Below, piece by piece: positions 56,501 through 58,332 of a DNA stretch of 64,000 nt. This DNA comes from Aurelia coerulea (Eukaryota > Cnidaria > Scyphozoa > Semaeostomeae > Ulmaridae), in contig CM076944.1 of NCBI GenBank assembly GCA_039566865.1, positions 7,152,501 through 7,216,500 on the forward strand, written 5' to 3'. The notes under the pieces were generated by a model. The model saw only the letters and a list, made by a program, of their open reading frames with translations. It made no database searches and was not told the DNA's origin. A program made the position numbers and the translations under genes. Numbering within the stretch: the stretch's first letter is position 1; each line of letters begins with the position of its first letter.

Positions 56501-57464
56501 TTCGTGGGGCTTGATATTTTGCAAACAAATCATGAAAATGAATTGTGCATAGATTGATGTAAAATCAAGCTGAGTAACACAATTTTTGTCGGTAGAACCA
56601 CTATAAGTTCGGAGAATATCTATAGATTTTATTGTGACATCATAGTAAAATGGCGCAAAAATTCAACACCAGGTTCTTATATGCGGGTATTTACTGTAGT
56701 TCAAATTGTGTACCGGGTGAGCCAGAAAAAAGTTTCCACTTTCGAAAATTCGTAGCACAACAAGTACTTATGGATCTGAATGATTCAAATTCTAATTAAA
56801 AGCCAAAAGATCAAAGTATTTTTGTGATTTTTTTCGTCTTCTTACGAGCACTGCAAATATAGGTAAATTCAACTTTACAAAAGTTTCATGTTTTCAAAAT
56901 GACTGAAAAAGGGCTTAAAACACTTGATCAAATTGTTAAGACTCTCCTCACACAGAACAATACACACGGGTGTTTCACCTCTCTCAAGAGTAATAAGACA
57001 TAGATTCTCAAACAGATAAAGATTTTCAATTCCATGGCAATAAATGTGCAGACGATATCTCTCACCCATGAGAAATTGCTTTTTCTCTGTTGCTCTGAGC
57101 GAGGAGTCCTTTATGATTTGATCATGTATTTTAGGCATTTTTCAGTCATTTTGCAACCACAACGTTTCTCTAAATTTGAATTTACCAATTTTTCCAATGC
57201 TTGTAACAAGGCGAGAAAAATCACAAAAATACTTCGATCTTTTGACTGTCAAGAAAATATTGATTCATTCCAATCCATCCAATACTCTTGATGCTATGAA
57301 TTTTCAAAAATGGGAACTTTTTTCTGGTTCACCCGGTTGATATTTGGCAATTCTTTTCCAACAGGGAAGAAACAGAATGTCCTGTTACAGGCTGCACATG
57401 CCGCTGCAATTCCCAAGATGGCGTCTGCCAGTTATCGAGTAAAGAAACTGTCACAGTAGAATGA
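2259..57464 (+). CDS. MIOS: MIOS (GATOR2 subunit), 31 exons in window, 5' end missing
   Basis: WD40-repeat protein of the GATOR2 complex (with WDR24, WDR59, SEH1L and SEC13 in the known family), which relays amino-acid sufficiency to mTORC1 at the lysosome. The joined exons are listed individually below. All exon phases agree, giving 778 codons then TGA at 57462-57464, against about 760 expected from the same point of the 875-residue human protein. Residues 1 to about 266 are WD40 blades ([41 protein letters not shown]). Residues about 270-620 are alpha-solenoid ([29 protein letters not shown]). Residues about 645-765 are the zinc-binding C-terminus ([38 protein letters not shown]). The 5' exons with the start codon precede the window. 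The introns carry nearly all the repeats described here, plus a nested GPCR and a tRNA. Splice sites are inferred, not RNA-supported. Confidence 0.96.
2336..2640 (+). repeat. Mariner-type repeat copy A
   Basis: Begins only 7 nt after the exon 1 donor with AGTGTGCCCAAAAAATTATA. It aligns over about 300 bp with 24416-24720 (shared features: CCCC-TTTATGTGG, TTGAGTTTGA-AC, TTGCTTCAAAAA-AGCA). Only one end is clear. Confidence 0.55.
2838..2868 (+). CDS. MIOS: MIOS exon 2 of window, 31-nt microexon
   Basis: Codes [11 protein letters not shown] with the flanking split codons, a low-conservation loop. Acceptor tttctag, donor gtgagt. It is only 31 nt long but joins both neighbours in frame. Confidence 0.8.
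2869..3526. other. MIOS intron with a 17-G run
   Basis: Contains a homopolymer of 17 G at 2986-3002. No gene or element ends seen. Confidence 0.5.
3527..3576 (+). CDS. MIOS: MIOS exon 3 of window
   Basis: Codes [16 protein letters not shown], a loop between blades. Acceptor tttgtag, donor gtaaga. The identity rests on phase continuity with exons 2 and 4 rather than on sequence conservation. Confidence 0.75.
3577..4488. other. MIOS intron, nothing recognised
   Basis: AT-rich single-copy-looking sequence with no credible exon on either strand. Confidence 0.5.
4491..4985. mobile_element. Foldback MITE, TA-flanked (GGGCTCAAAT family)
   Basis: Ends CAGCTCAAATAATCTTTAAA and the complement of GATTTGAGCCC, flanked by TA. 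The inner arms share GGTGGGTGTAAA-TT. Same family as 41821-42348. Confidence 0.8.
5186..5287 (+). CDS. MIOS: MIOS exon 4 of window (WD40)
   Basis: Codes [18 protein letters not shown] and then FLRMYDLR, matching the CLSLCWLP...LAIFDLR blade of vertebrate MIOS. Acceptor gatag, donor gtgagt. Confidence 0.95.
5675..6270. mobile_element. Tc1/mariner-like foldback MITE, copy 1
   Basis: TIR CAGGGTGTCCCAAAAAA, TA target duplication, 596 bp. The arms are complementary over most of their length (GCCCCGTTTGTCTGAAGATT at one end and its complement at the other). The open frames inside are by-products of the palindrome. Confidence 0.9.
6633..7022. mobile_element. 390-bp MITE with nested CAGCCCG palindromes
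   Basis: Terminal AGGGGCTCATTATATGAGAG is inverted at the other end. The interior has repeated TTTCAGCCCGG and CCGGGCTGAAA in alternating orientation, at least eight copies. The target duplication is unclear. Confidence 0.8.
7210..7482 (+). repeat. CTGGGTGCGCC repeat, copy A (one end)
   Basis: After a TA, CTGGGTGCGCCAAAATAAAC begins a stretch homologous to 12018-12248, including TTTTGAAGATT-ATGACTTAA. The right end was not found. Confidence 0.65.
7670..8264. mobile_element. Tc1/mariner-like foldback MITE, copy 2
   Basis: 595 bp, same family as 5675-6270, with the same TIR and TA duplication. It lies 1.4 kb away in the same orientation and the same intron. Confidence 0.9.
8382..8482 (+). CDS. 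MIOS: MIOS exon 5 of window (WD40)
   Basis: Codes [20 protein letters not shown], matching VQGVTVDPYFHDRVASFYE in the human protein. Acceptor tttgtag, donor gtaagt. Confidence 0.95.
8699..9315. mobile_element. Tc1/mariner-like MITE, CCGGGTGAGCC family, copy 1
   Basis: 617 bp, TIR CCGGGTGAGCCAGAAAAA, TA on both sides. The second copy is at 56713-57336. Confidence 0.9.
10050..10220 (+). repeat. Two-copy tandem repeat, about 83 bp
   Basis: Two copies of AGAACAAGAGAGAAAGTGAG followed by AGAATC-AAGGGTGGAC and CGTGGTACGTC. Confidence 0.8.
10689..10739 (+). CDS. MIOS: MIOS exon 6 of window, ends at a U12-type AT-AC donor
   Basis: Codes [17 protein letters not shown], like GQVAIWDLRKFEKP in the human protein. 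The acceptor is ttttgcag. No GT donor follows. Instead the sequence after the conserved KEP is ATATCCTTTC, the exact U12 AT-AC donor consensus. Confidence 0.93.
10740..11868 (+). other. MIOS: U12-type AT-AC intron of MIOS
   Basis: The 5' splice site is ATATCCTTT. The 3' end is TTCCTTTAC (branch-like) followed by TTATGACAC, an AC terminus about 11 nt after the branch adenosine. These ends join KEP to VTTINQ in frame, matching human KPVLTL. It contains no gene that I can identify. Confidence 0.85.
11869..11933 (+). CDS. MIOS: MIOS exon 7 of window (WD40)
   Basis: Codes [20 protein letters not shown], aligned with the conserved LTKVAWCPTR of MIOS. It follows the AC 3' splice site of a U12-type intron and ends at a normal gtgagt donor. 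Confidence 0.93.
12018..12248 (+). repeat. CCGGGTGCGCC repeat, copy B (one end)
   Basis: Homologous to 7210-7482, also starting after TA. Both stop being similar at GGTGATT. Confidence 0.65.
12247..12690 (+). repeat. Direct duplication, about 224 bp
   Basis: ATTAGTTTGTTTGG-TATAC begins both copies (12247 and 12471), and similarity continues through CACGAAACGAG-GATGAGA and ATAGATATTTAGCGATTTC. Confidence 0.85.
12907..14937. repeat. 2 kb inverted-repeat element with about 240-bp arms
   Basis: Left arm 12907-13145 and right arm about 14655-14937 are complementary (CATGGGTTGTAGGATAAATT at the outer edge, CACCTCGTTGTTGAAAA inside). The right arm keeps an open stretch reading [20 protein letters not shown] and then [18 protein letters not shown]. 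The same stretch is broken in the left arm. The interior has a GGGGGCTTCGCCCCC hairpin near 14500 and no gene I can name. Confidence 0.75.
14938..16024. other. Intron stretch without identified genes
   Basis: Includes a CTTTCTTTCTTTCTGAC simple repeat near 15945-15975. The open frame at 15250-15534 shows no domain. Confidence 0.4.
16025..17090 (+). repeat. Decayed tandem units upstream of the GPCR
   Basis: Two units of about 165 bp (from about 16025 and 16190, sharing ATGCCAAGTCAG and AATTGATGT-G-ATTTATTAATCA) are followed by three more distant units of about 190 bp (from about 16560, 16730 and 16926, sharing TTGATGCA--AGA-ACCAGAA and ATCGAT-GTTC). No coding potential survives. Confidence 0.6.
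17725..18618 (+). CDS. Intronless rhodopsin-like (class A) GPCR nested in a MIOS intron
   Basis: A 297-residue seven-transmembrane receptor in one exon. The start ATG lies two codons after an in-frame TGA (17719). Visible class-A marks: TM1 about 10-31, LSIAD in TM2 (residues 44-48), W131 in TM4, and NPVIY in TM7 (247-251), followed by a basic, cysteine-rich tail (KKCCNFACC) that could be palmitoylated. Unusual points: the DRY site reads IQR (102-104), TM6 has MTFPLG in place of CWxP, the predicted second extracellular loop has no cysteine, and the N-terminus is only about 10 residues with no glycosylation site. Ligand unknown. It lies on the same strand as MIOS inside intron 11934-21107, flanked by decayed tandem repeats. 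Similar intronless receptors are expanded in cnidarians, but assignment to a subfamily is not possible from sequence alone. Confidence 0.86.
   Translation: MSAVILDASIRMTLGITGIILNMLQLIILLRKQRRPFEITLLSLSIADLFVSVCLILNSVLSLLREHDVGLELSDIVYRSLRHAIYCFAITLALLHIVFIAIQRLIAVMFPFRIHQLFSKRRCCFFLGVMWVGSLGFLAWSVWAFTKNPDDDVPLIAFSYVMFFAEACLIPLYATVCCLVMRRRGMAANASTDSRNHSVILYAVITTTIFVVMTFPLGVLTCLSYVITNPYLKYSPKWLLFIDVTMNPVIYFFFNYWKSKKCCNFACCVRRENRTDVAGSTQQIEIKQYSIRMLHKI
18619..20180 (+). repeat. Decayed tandem units resembling the GPCR 3' end
   Basis: About five imperfect units of roughly 190 bp follow the GPCR stop codon. Each has the order CACAGGGCCCAG, TTCTTGAGGGACT, then a stretch like the receptor tail codons (compare 18541-18618 with 19330-19420, 19540-19620, 19750-19815 and 20020-20080), then GAT-GCTGCAT-AGAT. 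One unit is split by a TA-flanked element at 18848-19238. Confidence 0.7.
18848..19238. mobile_element. CCGTAAAAGCTCTATTAAGCC MITE, full copy with TA duplication
   Basis: 391 bp, ends CCATAAAAGCTCTATTAA and TTAATAGAGCTTTTACGA, flanked by TA. It interrupts a GPCR-tail repeat unit: removing it gives GAGCATTTATTTAGCTTT, as in the neighbouring unit. The interior is rich in TAAGCCCCCCTC. Confidence 0.9.
20476..20769. mobile_element. 294-bp G-tract-ended element, 8-bp TSD
   Basis: Ends CCCTGGGGGGG...TACAT and ATGTACCCCCCCGGG, flanked by exact ATTCAAAC (20468-20475 and 20770-20777). Confidence 0.9.
20770..21030 (+). repeat. Direct duplication with TGTCCCTATTAG minisatellite
   Basis: ATTCAAACTAAATGTCTG-GA occurs at 20770 and again at about 20942, followed by TTTTATTTTCTTAGCTGCTG in both. 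Between them are four or more short units of TAGATGTGTCCCTGTTAGCC. Confidence 0.8.
21108..21181 (+). CDS. MIOS: MIOS exon 8 of window (WD40)
   Basis: Codes [20 protein letters not shown], matching TGLLATLTRDSNIIRLYDM in human MIOS. Acceptor tctccag, donor gtaagt. It follows a 9.2 kb intron containing a GPCR gene. Confidence 0.93.
21432..21775. mobile_element. TTAA-type MITE, AGGGGCTGGGTCACG
   Basis: Ends AGGGGCTGGGTCACGT and ACGCGTGACCCAGCCCCT-type complement. TTAA on the right, TTGA on the left. Confidence 0.75.
22058..22788. mobile_element. Harbinger-like MITE, TAA TSD
   Basis: Ends GGCCTGGTTTAAACATCG and CGATGTTTAAACTAGGCC with TAA on both sides (22055-22057, 22789-22791). 731 bp. A second inner repeat of the same GTTTAAACATCG motif, and an inserted segment at about 22225-22420 similar to 45340-45500. 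Confidence 0.88.
22225..22420 (+). repeat. Dispersed repeat shared with 45340-45500
   Basis: Shares CTACTATACTTTCTA, ACTACAGG-ACGATAC and GCAGCAAAAGA-AATG with 45340-45500. It looks like a retrotransposon 3' fragment, but no coding part is left. Confidence 0.5.
23097..23491. mobile_element. AATAAGCCCCC MITE, related family
   Basis: Ends CCGTAAGTCCTCGAATAAGC and GGCTTATTCAAGGACGTACTG, TA on both sides, 395 bp, with repeated CGAATAAGCCCCCACCC inside. Confidence 0.85.
23643..23714 (+). CDS. MIOS: MIOS exon 9 of window
   Basis: An acidic loop, [14 protein letters not shown], corresponding to ETEPTIIERSVQP. Acceptor ttcttcag, donor gtatgt. Confidence 0.9.
24268..24342 (+). CDS. MIOS: MIOS exon 10 of window (WD40)
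   Basis: Codes [20 protein letters not shown], matching IASFAWHPTSQNRMIVVTP. Acceptor ctttcag, donor gtaaga. Confidence 0.94.
24416..24740 (+). repeat. Mariner-type repeat copy B
   Basis: Begins ACAGGGTGTCTCATGAAAAT and is homologous to 2336-2640. The far end is not defined. Confidence 0.55.
25018..25521. mobile_element. TTAA-type foldback MITE, AGGTGGCCTGAAGCG
   Basis: 504 bp, ends AGGTGGCCTGAAGCGAAAAT and ATTTTCGCTTCAGATCACCT, with TTAA on both sides. Second copy at 32222-32818. Confidence 0.88.
26048..26218. mobile_element. 171-bp palindromic MITE
   Basis: GGGGAGACGAGATACGGTTT and its complement at the ends, and TAGGTTAATGCTCA repeated inverted at the centre. The target duplication is not clear. 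Confidence 0.8.
26576..26616 (+). CDS. MIOS: MIOS exon 11 of window
   Basis: A 41-nt exon coding [13 protein letters not shown], matching SDFTVFERISL. Acceptor gttgcag, donor gtaaat. Confidence 0.92.
26914..26979 (+). CDS. MIOS: MIOS exon 12 of window
   Basis: Codes [20 protein letters not shown], matching AWSPITSLMWACGRHLYEC at the end of the propeller. Acceptor tctttag, donor gtaaat, phase 0. Confidence 0.92.
27019..27455. mobile_element. TA-flanked MITE with GTTTCTTA repeats
   Basis: 437 bp, ends CAGTTGTGTCCCGCAT and ATGCGGGACACTACTG with TA on both sides. Internal GTTTCTTAT motifs recur. Related GTTTCTTAT-rich remnants lie at 31780-31915 and 51700-51960. Confidence 0.8.
28273..28356 (+). 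CDS. MIOS: MIOS exon 13 of window (start of solenoid)
   Basis: Codes [20 protein letters not shown], matching LEKDIATKMRLRALSRYGLD. The acceptor is atcaaaag, with a weak polypyrimidine tract, and the donor gtaagt. Confidence 0.93.
28682..29280. mobile_element. Tc1/mariner-like MITE, CAGTGTGTTTCAG family
   Basis: 599 bp, ends CAGTGTGTTTCAGAAAAA and TTTTTTCTGAAACACCGTG, with TA on both sides. Confidence 0.85.
29549..29591. repeat. (TTA)n microsatellite
   Basis: About 14 uninterrupted TTA units. Confidence 0.95.
29645..29741. repeat. Fragment of the TAAGCCCC MITE family
   Basis: Only the right end survives (GGGGGCTTAATAGAGCTTTT, then ACGG-TA). Confidence 0.75.
29782..29854 (+). CDS. MIOS: MIOS exon 14 of window
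   Basis: Codes [18 protein letters not shown], matching NEDPQLKSLWYTL. The acceptor is ccttacag. The donor GTATCTTTTC resembles a U12-type GT donor more than a U2 site. Confidence 0.88.
29855..30745 (+). other. MIOS: Probable U12-type intron with GT-AC ends
   Basis: The donor GTATCTTTT differs by one base from the U12 GTATCCTTT. No AG lies in reach upstream of the next coding segment. The only in-frame boundary with a splice-like dinucleotide is GCTAC at 30741-30745, 14 nt after a TTTTTAAC branch-like motif. An assembly error hiding a normal AG cannot be excluded. The rest of the intron holds nothing I recognise. Confidence 0.6.
30746..30814 (+). CDS. MIOS: MIOS exon 15 of window
   Basis: Codes [13 protein letters not shown] after a hydrophobic helix, the equivalent of MDQKSPGNKG. 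Its frame is fixed by exon 16. The start follows an AC rather than an AG. Confidence 0.8.
31219..31224 (-). terminator. Pol III terminator of tRNA-Asp
   Basis: On the minus strand the mature tRNA end is followed within a few bases by a run of five T, the usual RNA polymerase III stop. Confidence 0.6.
31227..31298 (-). tRNA. tRNA-Asp (anticodon GTC)
   Basis: 72 nt, antisense in a MIOS intron. The acceptor stem TCCTCGG pairs with CCGGGGA. A-box region TAGTATAGTGG, anticodon GTC at 31265-31263 in CCTGTCACG, B-box GGTTCAATTCC, discriminator G. There is no intron and CCA is not encoded. A T5 run just downstream on the minus strand (31220-31224) is a fitting Pol III terminator. The sequence is nearly the same as other animal tRNA-Asp genes, so it is probably functional. 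Confidence 0.96.
31410..31475 (+). CDS. MIOS: MIOS exon 16 of window
   Basis: Codes [16 protein letters not shown], matching LVYAGIKSIVKSSLGM. Acceptor tttccag, donor gtatga. Confidence 0.92.
32222..32818. mobile_element. TTAA-type foldback MITE, second copy
   Basis: Ends AGGTGACCTGAAGCAAACAT and TTCGCTTCTGGTCAGCT, right TTAA, left decayed to GTAA. It contains a nested fragment of the TAGACGATTACG repeat at about 32573-32640. Confidence 0.82.
33235..33320 (+). repeat. GGAGGAGCTCTCTCAATAGG repeat, forward copy
   Basis: Inverted relative to 47340-47425. Shares AGGAGGAGCTCTCTCAATAG and GAGGAGAGA. Likely the end of a retrotransposon family. Confidence 0.55.
33734..34133. mobile_element. 400-bp TTAA-type MITE, AGGGCAAGTCTGGGG
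   Basis: Ends AGGGCAAGTCTGGGGTTT and AACCCCGGACTTGTCCT, with TTAA on both sides. Confidence 0.85.
34656..34737 (+). CDS. MIOS: MIOS exon 17 of window
   Basis: A serine-rich linker ([20 protein letters not shown]), poorly conserved but in phase with both neighbours. Acceptor tttacag, donor gtgtgt. Confidence 0.82.
34987..35292. mobile_element. 306-bp palindromic MITE, 7-bp TSD
   Basis: Ends CATGGGCGATAGG and CCTATCGCCCATG, flanked by CTCTGAG on both sides. The interior repeats GGTGGCTC-CTACC inverted several times. Confidence 0.85.
35606..35671 (+). CDS. MIOS: MIOS exon 18 of window
   Basis: Codes [20 protein letters not shown], matching ILALQLCGWIKKGTDVDVGPFL. Acceptor ttttccag, donor gtaagt. 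It is 66 nt and keeps the frame between exons 17 and 19. Confidence 0.92.
35762..36462. repeat. Foldback with about 120-bp arms
   Basis: Outer AAGAGGTTTGGATCGAGCGT is inverted at 36420-36445. The arms also share CTAGCTGTGGCA and GATC-GAAGGAAC-type sequence. The ends are not fixed by a target duplication. Confidence 0.7.
37032..37168 (+). CDS. MIOS: MIOS exon 19 of window
   Basis: Codes [20 protein letters not shown] then INILSGRN, matching [25 protein letters not shown]. It is the longest MIOS exon here (137 nt). Acceptor ttaacag, donor gttaga. Confidence 0.95.
37253..38063. mobile_element. TTAA-type MITE with internal 127-bp minisatellite
   Basis: Ends AGGCAGTCTGTCA and TGACAGACTGCCT, flanked by TTAA (37249-37252, 38064-38067). 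The interior consists of six tandem copies of a 127-bp unit (starts at 37252, 37379, 37506, 37633, 37760 and 37887, the last truncated). Each unit starts with the element's own end sequence and contains the palindrome CTTTCTACGACCGTAGAAAG. Confidence 0.93.
38500..38594 (+). CDS. MIOS: MIOS exon 20 of window
   Basis: Codes [20 protein letters not shown], nearly identical to the conserved [19 protein letters not shown]. Acceptor ctcttag, donor gtaggg. Confidence 0.96.
38625..38818 (+). repeat. 97-bp direct duplication
   Basis: Two near-identical copies starting TAGCTTTCGTACAG at 38625 and 38722, just inside the intron after exon 20. Confidence 0.92.
38934..39806. mobile_element. 873-bp piggyBac-like TTAA element (non-autonomous)
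   Basis: TIR CCCTATTTTAACCGGG with TTAA on both sides. A second inverted block of GGGGGGCGTTTTTCGCCCCC type lies near each end. The CCC-start plus TTAA fits piggyBac. No transposase frame. Confidence 0.88.
40714..40785 (+). CDS. MIOS: MIOS exon 21 of window
   Basis: Codes [17 protein letters not shown], matching LNNPYLCVMFAFLTSE. Acceptor atttag, donor gtaagt. Confidence 0.95.
40861..41440. mobile_element. Tc1/mariner-like MITE, CCGGGTGACCC variant
   Basis: 580 bp, TIR CCGGGTGACCCAGAAAAAAG, TA target duplication. The centre holds a further inverted pair around AACGAGGAGCGTGTTTCATT, and there is a short CAGTT array near 40925-40952. Confidence 0.88.
41821..42348. mobile_element. Foldback MITE, TA-flanked (same family as 4491-4985)
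   Basis: Ends GGTTCCAAATCTTTA / AAAGATTTGGAACC with TA on both sides, and internal GGTGGGTGTAAAATT and TTTTACACCAGCC. Confidence 0.82.
42500..42565 (+). CDS. MIOS: MIOS exon 22 of window
   Basis: Codes [16 protein letters not shown], matching [16 protein letters not shown]. Acceptor cttacag, donor gtaagt. Confidence 0.95.
42604..42757. mobile_element. 154-bp palindromic MITE
   Basis: GGACGATTACGCTAAAGATG at the left and its complement at the right. The inner arms share GAGGAACTTTTTACCAAGAT. A fragment of the same family is at about 32573. Confidence 0.85.
43072..43144 (+). CDS. MIOS: MIOS exon 23 of window
   Basis: Codes [20 protein letters not shown], matching YIEKLTNEMKEAGNLEGILL. Acceptor cttttag, donor gtaaat. 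Confidence 0.95.
43872..43918 (+). CDS. MIOS: MIOS exon 24 of window
   Basis: Codes [16 protein letters not shown], matching GLTKDGVDLMESYVDR. Acceptor tttctag, donor gtatgt. Confidence 0.95.
44535..44626 (+). CDS. MIOS: MIOS exon 25 of window
   Basis: Codes [20 protein letters not shown] and then DPRVTCWLD, matching GDVQTASYCML...LKDERVQYWIE. Acceptor tctatag, donor gtaatt. Confidence 0.94.
45263..45304 (+). CDS. MIOS: MIOS exon 26 of window
   Basis: A 42-nt exon coding [14 protein letters not shown], matching YRNLLDAWRFWHKR. Acceptor cttttcag, donor gtattg. Confidence 0.94.
45340..45530 (+). repeat. Dispersed repeat shared with 22225-22420
   Basis: See 22225-22420. Sequence similarity without identifiable ends. 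Confidence 0.5.
45823..45941 (+). CDS. MIOS: MIOS exon 27 of window (zinc site starts)
   Basis: Codes ARLDSFIYS and [12 protein letters not shown]. The CNFCGK knuckle is the first zinc ligand pair of the C-terminal module. Acceptor ttcacag, donor gtaaca. Confidence 0.95.
46128..46527. mobile_element. 400-bp G-tract-ended element, 8-bp TSD, internal repeats
   Basis: Ends CACGGGGGGGG... and ...CCCCCCGTG, flanked by exact AAGCTAAC (46120-46127 and 46528-46535). The interior has irregular tandem units of TTGGTCTAGCCAAGGGTA. Confidence 0.92.
47338..47425 (-). repeat. GGAGGAGCTCTCTCAATAGG repeat, reverse copy
   Basis: Complement of 33235-33320, with a G run at the edge (47339-47349). Confidence 0.55.
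47426..48032. other. MIOS intron, nothing recognised
   Basis: No element ends, exons or RNA genes recognised. Confidence 0.4.
48033..48082 (+). CDS. MIOS: MIOS exon 28 of window
   Basis: A linker between zinc knuckles, [16 protein letters not shown]. Sequence conservation is weak and the phase is correct. Acceptor ttttcag, donor gtatac. Confidence 0.8.
48556..48649 (+). CDS. MIOS: MIOS exon 29 of window (zinc knuckles)
   Basis: Codes [19 protein letters not shown], nearly identical to CPGCRKPLPRCALCLINMG of vertebrate MIOS. Acceptor tttacag, donor gtacgt. Confidence 0.97.
48821..48935 (+). repeat. Polypurine tract of about 115 nt
   Basis: Almost only A and G between two copies of GCTACCAGGAAGG (near 48782 and 49000), in the intron after exon 29. 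Confidence 0.85.
49495..49606 (+). CDS. MIOS: MIOS exon 30 of window (RING-like)
   Basis: Codes [20 protein letters not shown], matching [20 protein letters not shown]. Acceptor gtttag, donor gtatgc. A 7.8 kb intron filled with mobile DNA follows. Confidence 0.97.
49788..50056 (+). repeat. Left arm of an older foldback element
   Basis: Starts TTTTGCGCCATTTTGCAATG and includes CTATAGAAAATTCTC and CACGAAAAATATTGCTTC. It is complementary to 56296-56665. The helicase transposon and other repeats lie between the arms. Confidence 0.8.
50057..50696. repeat. Interior of foldback: ACCATGG-type repeats
   Basis: Two units about 130 bp apart share CTCATACCATGGCCA and TGAACG (near 50440 and 50555), and ACTCATACCATGG recurs inverted at 55870-56025 beyond the inserted transposon. 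A GC-rich GGGGCGAAGCCCCG hairpin is at about 50207. No gene seen. Confidence 0.5.
50706..50796 (+). repeat. Left terminal inverted repeat of the helicase element
   Basis: About 91 bp complementary to 55285-55375, starting TAGCCTGCGTGCAGACTC and ending near GACGGAGAGCC. The differences are a few substitutions only. Confidence 0.9.
50910..51032 (+). pseudogene. Short zinc-knuckle-like fragment, 40 codons
   Basis: Starts [15 protein letters not shown] and runs to a TAA. The C-x2-C start resembles the N-termini of some transposon-encoded proteins, but it is too short to assign. It may be the remnant of a second element-encoded gene on the strand opposite the helicase. Confidence 0.25.
52015..52489. 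repeat. TAAGCCCC MITE inside the helicase transposon
   Basis: Left part AAGGCCCCTCTCTAATAAGC; right end GGGCTTAATATATAGCTTTA then ACGG followed by TA. It is a nested, left-truncated copy. Confidence 0.7.
52609..55260 (-). pseudogene. RecQ-like superfamily II DNA helicase, decayed
   Basis: Fragments in family order on the minus strand: [14 protein letters not shown] (RecQ N-terminal, about 55090-55200); [11 protein letters not shown] (motif Ib region, about 54960) in a different frame from the next piece; [10 protein letters not shown] (motif II, where RecQ has DEAH, about 54860-54890); [20 protein letters not shown] (motif III, about 53870-53940); VDMFHAGTP and TVALGMGMNCK (motif IV/V region, about 53490-53600); [20 protein letters not shown] (motif VI, about 53355-53420); GCKCCDIC (zinc-binding, about 53120-53145); and a C-terminal [13 protein letters not shown] piece. 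The Walker A exon was not found, motif II has NETH instead of DEAH, there are several frameshifts, and a 74-bp palindrome interrupts the frame. Almost certainly dead. Confidence 0.85.
53152..53225. mobile_element. 74-bp palindromic mini-transposon inside the helicase frame
   Basis: A near-perfect palindrome bounded by TAGCCTGCGTGCAGACTC and its complement, the same 18 bp that ends the 4.67 kb element. It is flanked by an exact 9-bp duplication, CGTATTACA (53143-53151 and 53226-53234). Removing the palindrome and one duplicate copy restores the helicase codons GVIRGCKCC in frame. It is therefore a later insertion by the same or a compatible transposition machinery. Confidence 0.92.
55285..55375 (-). 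repeat. Right terminal inverted repeat of the helicase element
   Basis: Mirror of the left repeat, followed directly by the duplicated CAACCCGCT. The helicase-like reading frame on the minus strand is open from this repeat inward with no ATG in frame. Confidence 0.9.
56296..56665 (-). repeat. Right arm of the older foldback element
   Basis: Complementary to 49788-50056, but with about 100 to 150 bp of extra sequence inside (roughly 56350-56480). Without the inserted helicase element the foldback would be about 2.2 kb. Confidence 0.8.
56713..57336. mobile_element. Tc1/mariner-like MITE, CCGGGTGAGCC family, copy 2
   Basis: 624 bp, same TIR and interior as 8699-9315. The left TA is intact and the right one has decayed to TT. 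It ends 28 bp before the last MIOS exon. Confidence 0.88.
57365..57464 (+). CDS. MIOS: MIOS terminal coding exon
   Basis: Codes [19 protein letters not shown] and ends KETVTVE with TGA at 57462-57464, matching HAECPVSACTCKC of the human C-terminus. Acceptor ccaacag. I saw no clear AATAAA signal just downstream. Confidence 0.95.
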
Positions 57465-57591
57465 CGTGCTGATCAAGTAGGATCAATATAAAATGGAATG
57501 GTGACGGGGAAAGGAGCCACACAGTGTGGGACCCACATTGCATGTCCTCCCCAGAGTAGATGTGATATCATGCTGAACAGCTTAACAAGGG

Positions 57592-58172
57592 TAGATTTTG
57601 TAGCACAATAGCATGAATTGTTTTTGTTGACACCTGAATTCAAAGCGATTAGCGATCGCAGACAAAGGAAATTCCATCAACCAGTAATTCAAAACAAACA
57701 AGCCGCAAAAGTTTCTCTGAAATCCAGGTAGCTATCGCGCTCGTTGTGCATTCCAGAAATTGTTTTTAAGAGCAAACACGAGCTTATGTCGAAAGAAGAA
57801 GGATGTATCTACACATCTACCACGGGCATTTTATTTCTTTGGTTCAGAAGCTGAGCAGTAAGTGTTTTAATCACATCCAAAAAAGTAAGAAAATTGAATC
57901 GCCTCCCAATCGGCTTCTGAACCAAGCAAATTAAATGCGAGAGGCAGATATGTAGATATATCCTTTTTCTTTCGATCGATGCTCATGTTTGCTCTTAAAA
58001 ACAATTTCTGGAATGCACAATGAGTCAACTAGCTACCTAGGTTTCAGAGAAACTTTTGCGGCTTCTCTTGTTTTGAATTACTTGTTGAGAGGATTTCCTT
58101 TGTCTGTGATCGCTAATCGCTTTGAATTGAGGTGTCAATCAAAAGCTGTTCATGCTATTGTCTTACAAAATC
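57592..58172. repeat. 580-bp long inverted repeat just downstream of MIOS stop
   Basis: Arms of about 200 bp, with AGATTTTGTAGCACAATAGC at the outer edge complementary to the right edge. The inner arms share AGCAAACA--AGC and CTGGAATGCACAA complements. TGCTGAACAGCT lies in direct orientation just outside both arms. If transcribed with MIOS it would form a hairpin in the 3' UTR. Confidence 0.8.
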
Positions 58173-58332
58173 TGTCTTTGCTGAACAGCTATTCACTCCT
58201 AGAAACTACAATCGAGGCCGAAATTTACGCTGCAACAATACAATTTTGGATCTGTAGCGAAATTGTAACGGATCAGACTCTCGTTTATGCTGTTCCTACT
58301 AATCCTTATCCGTAACGCTTTTGTTCCTTCTA

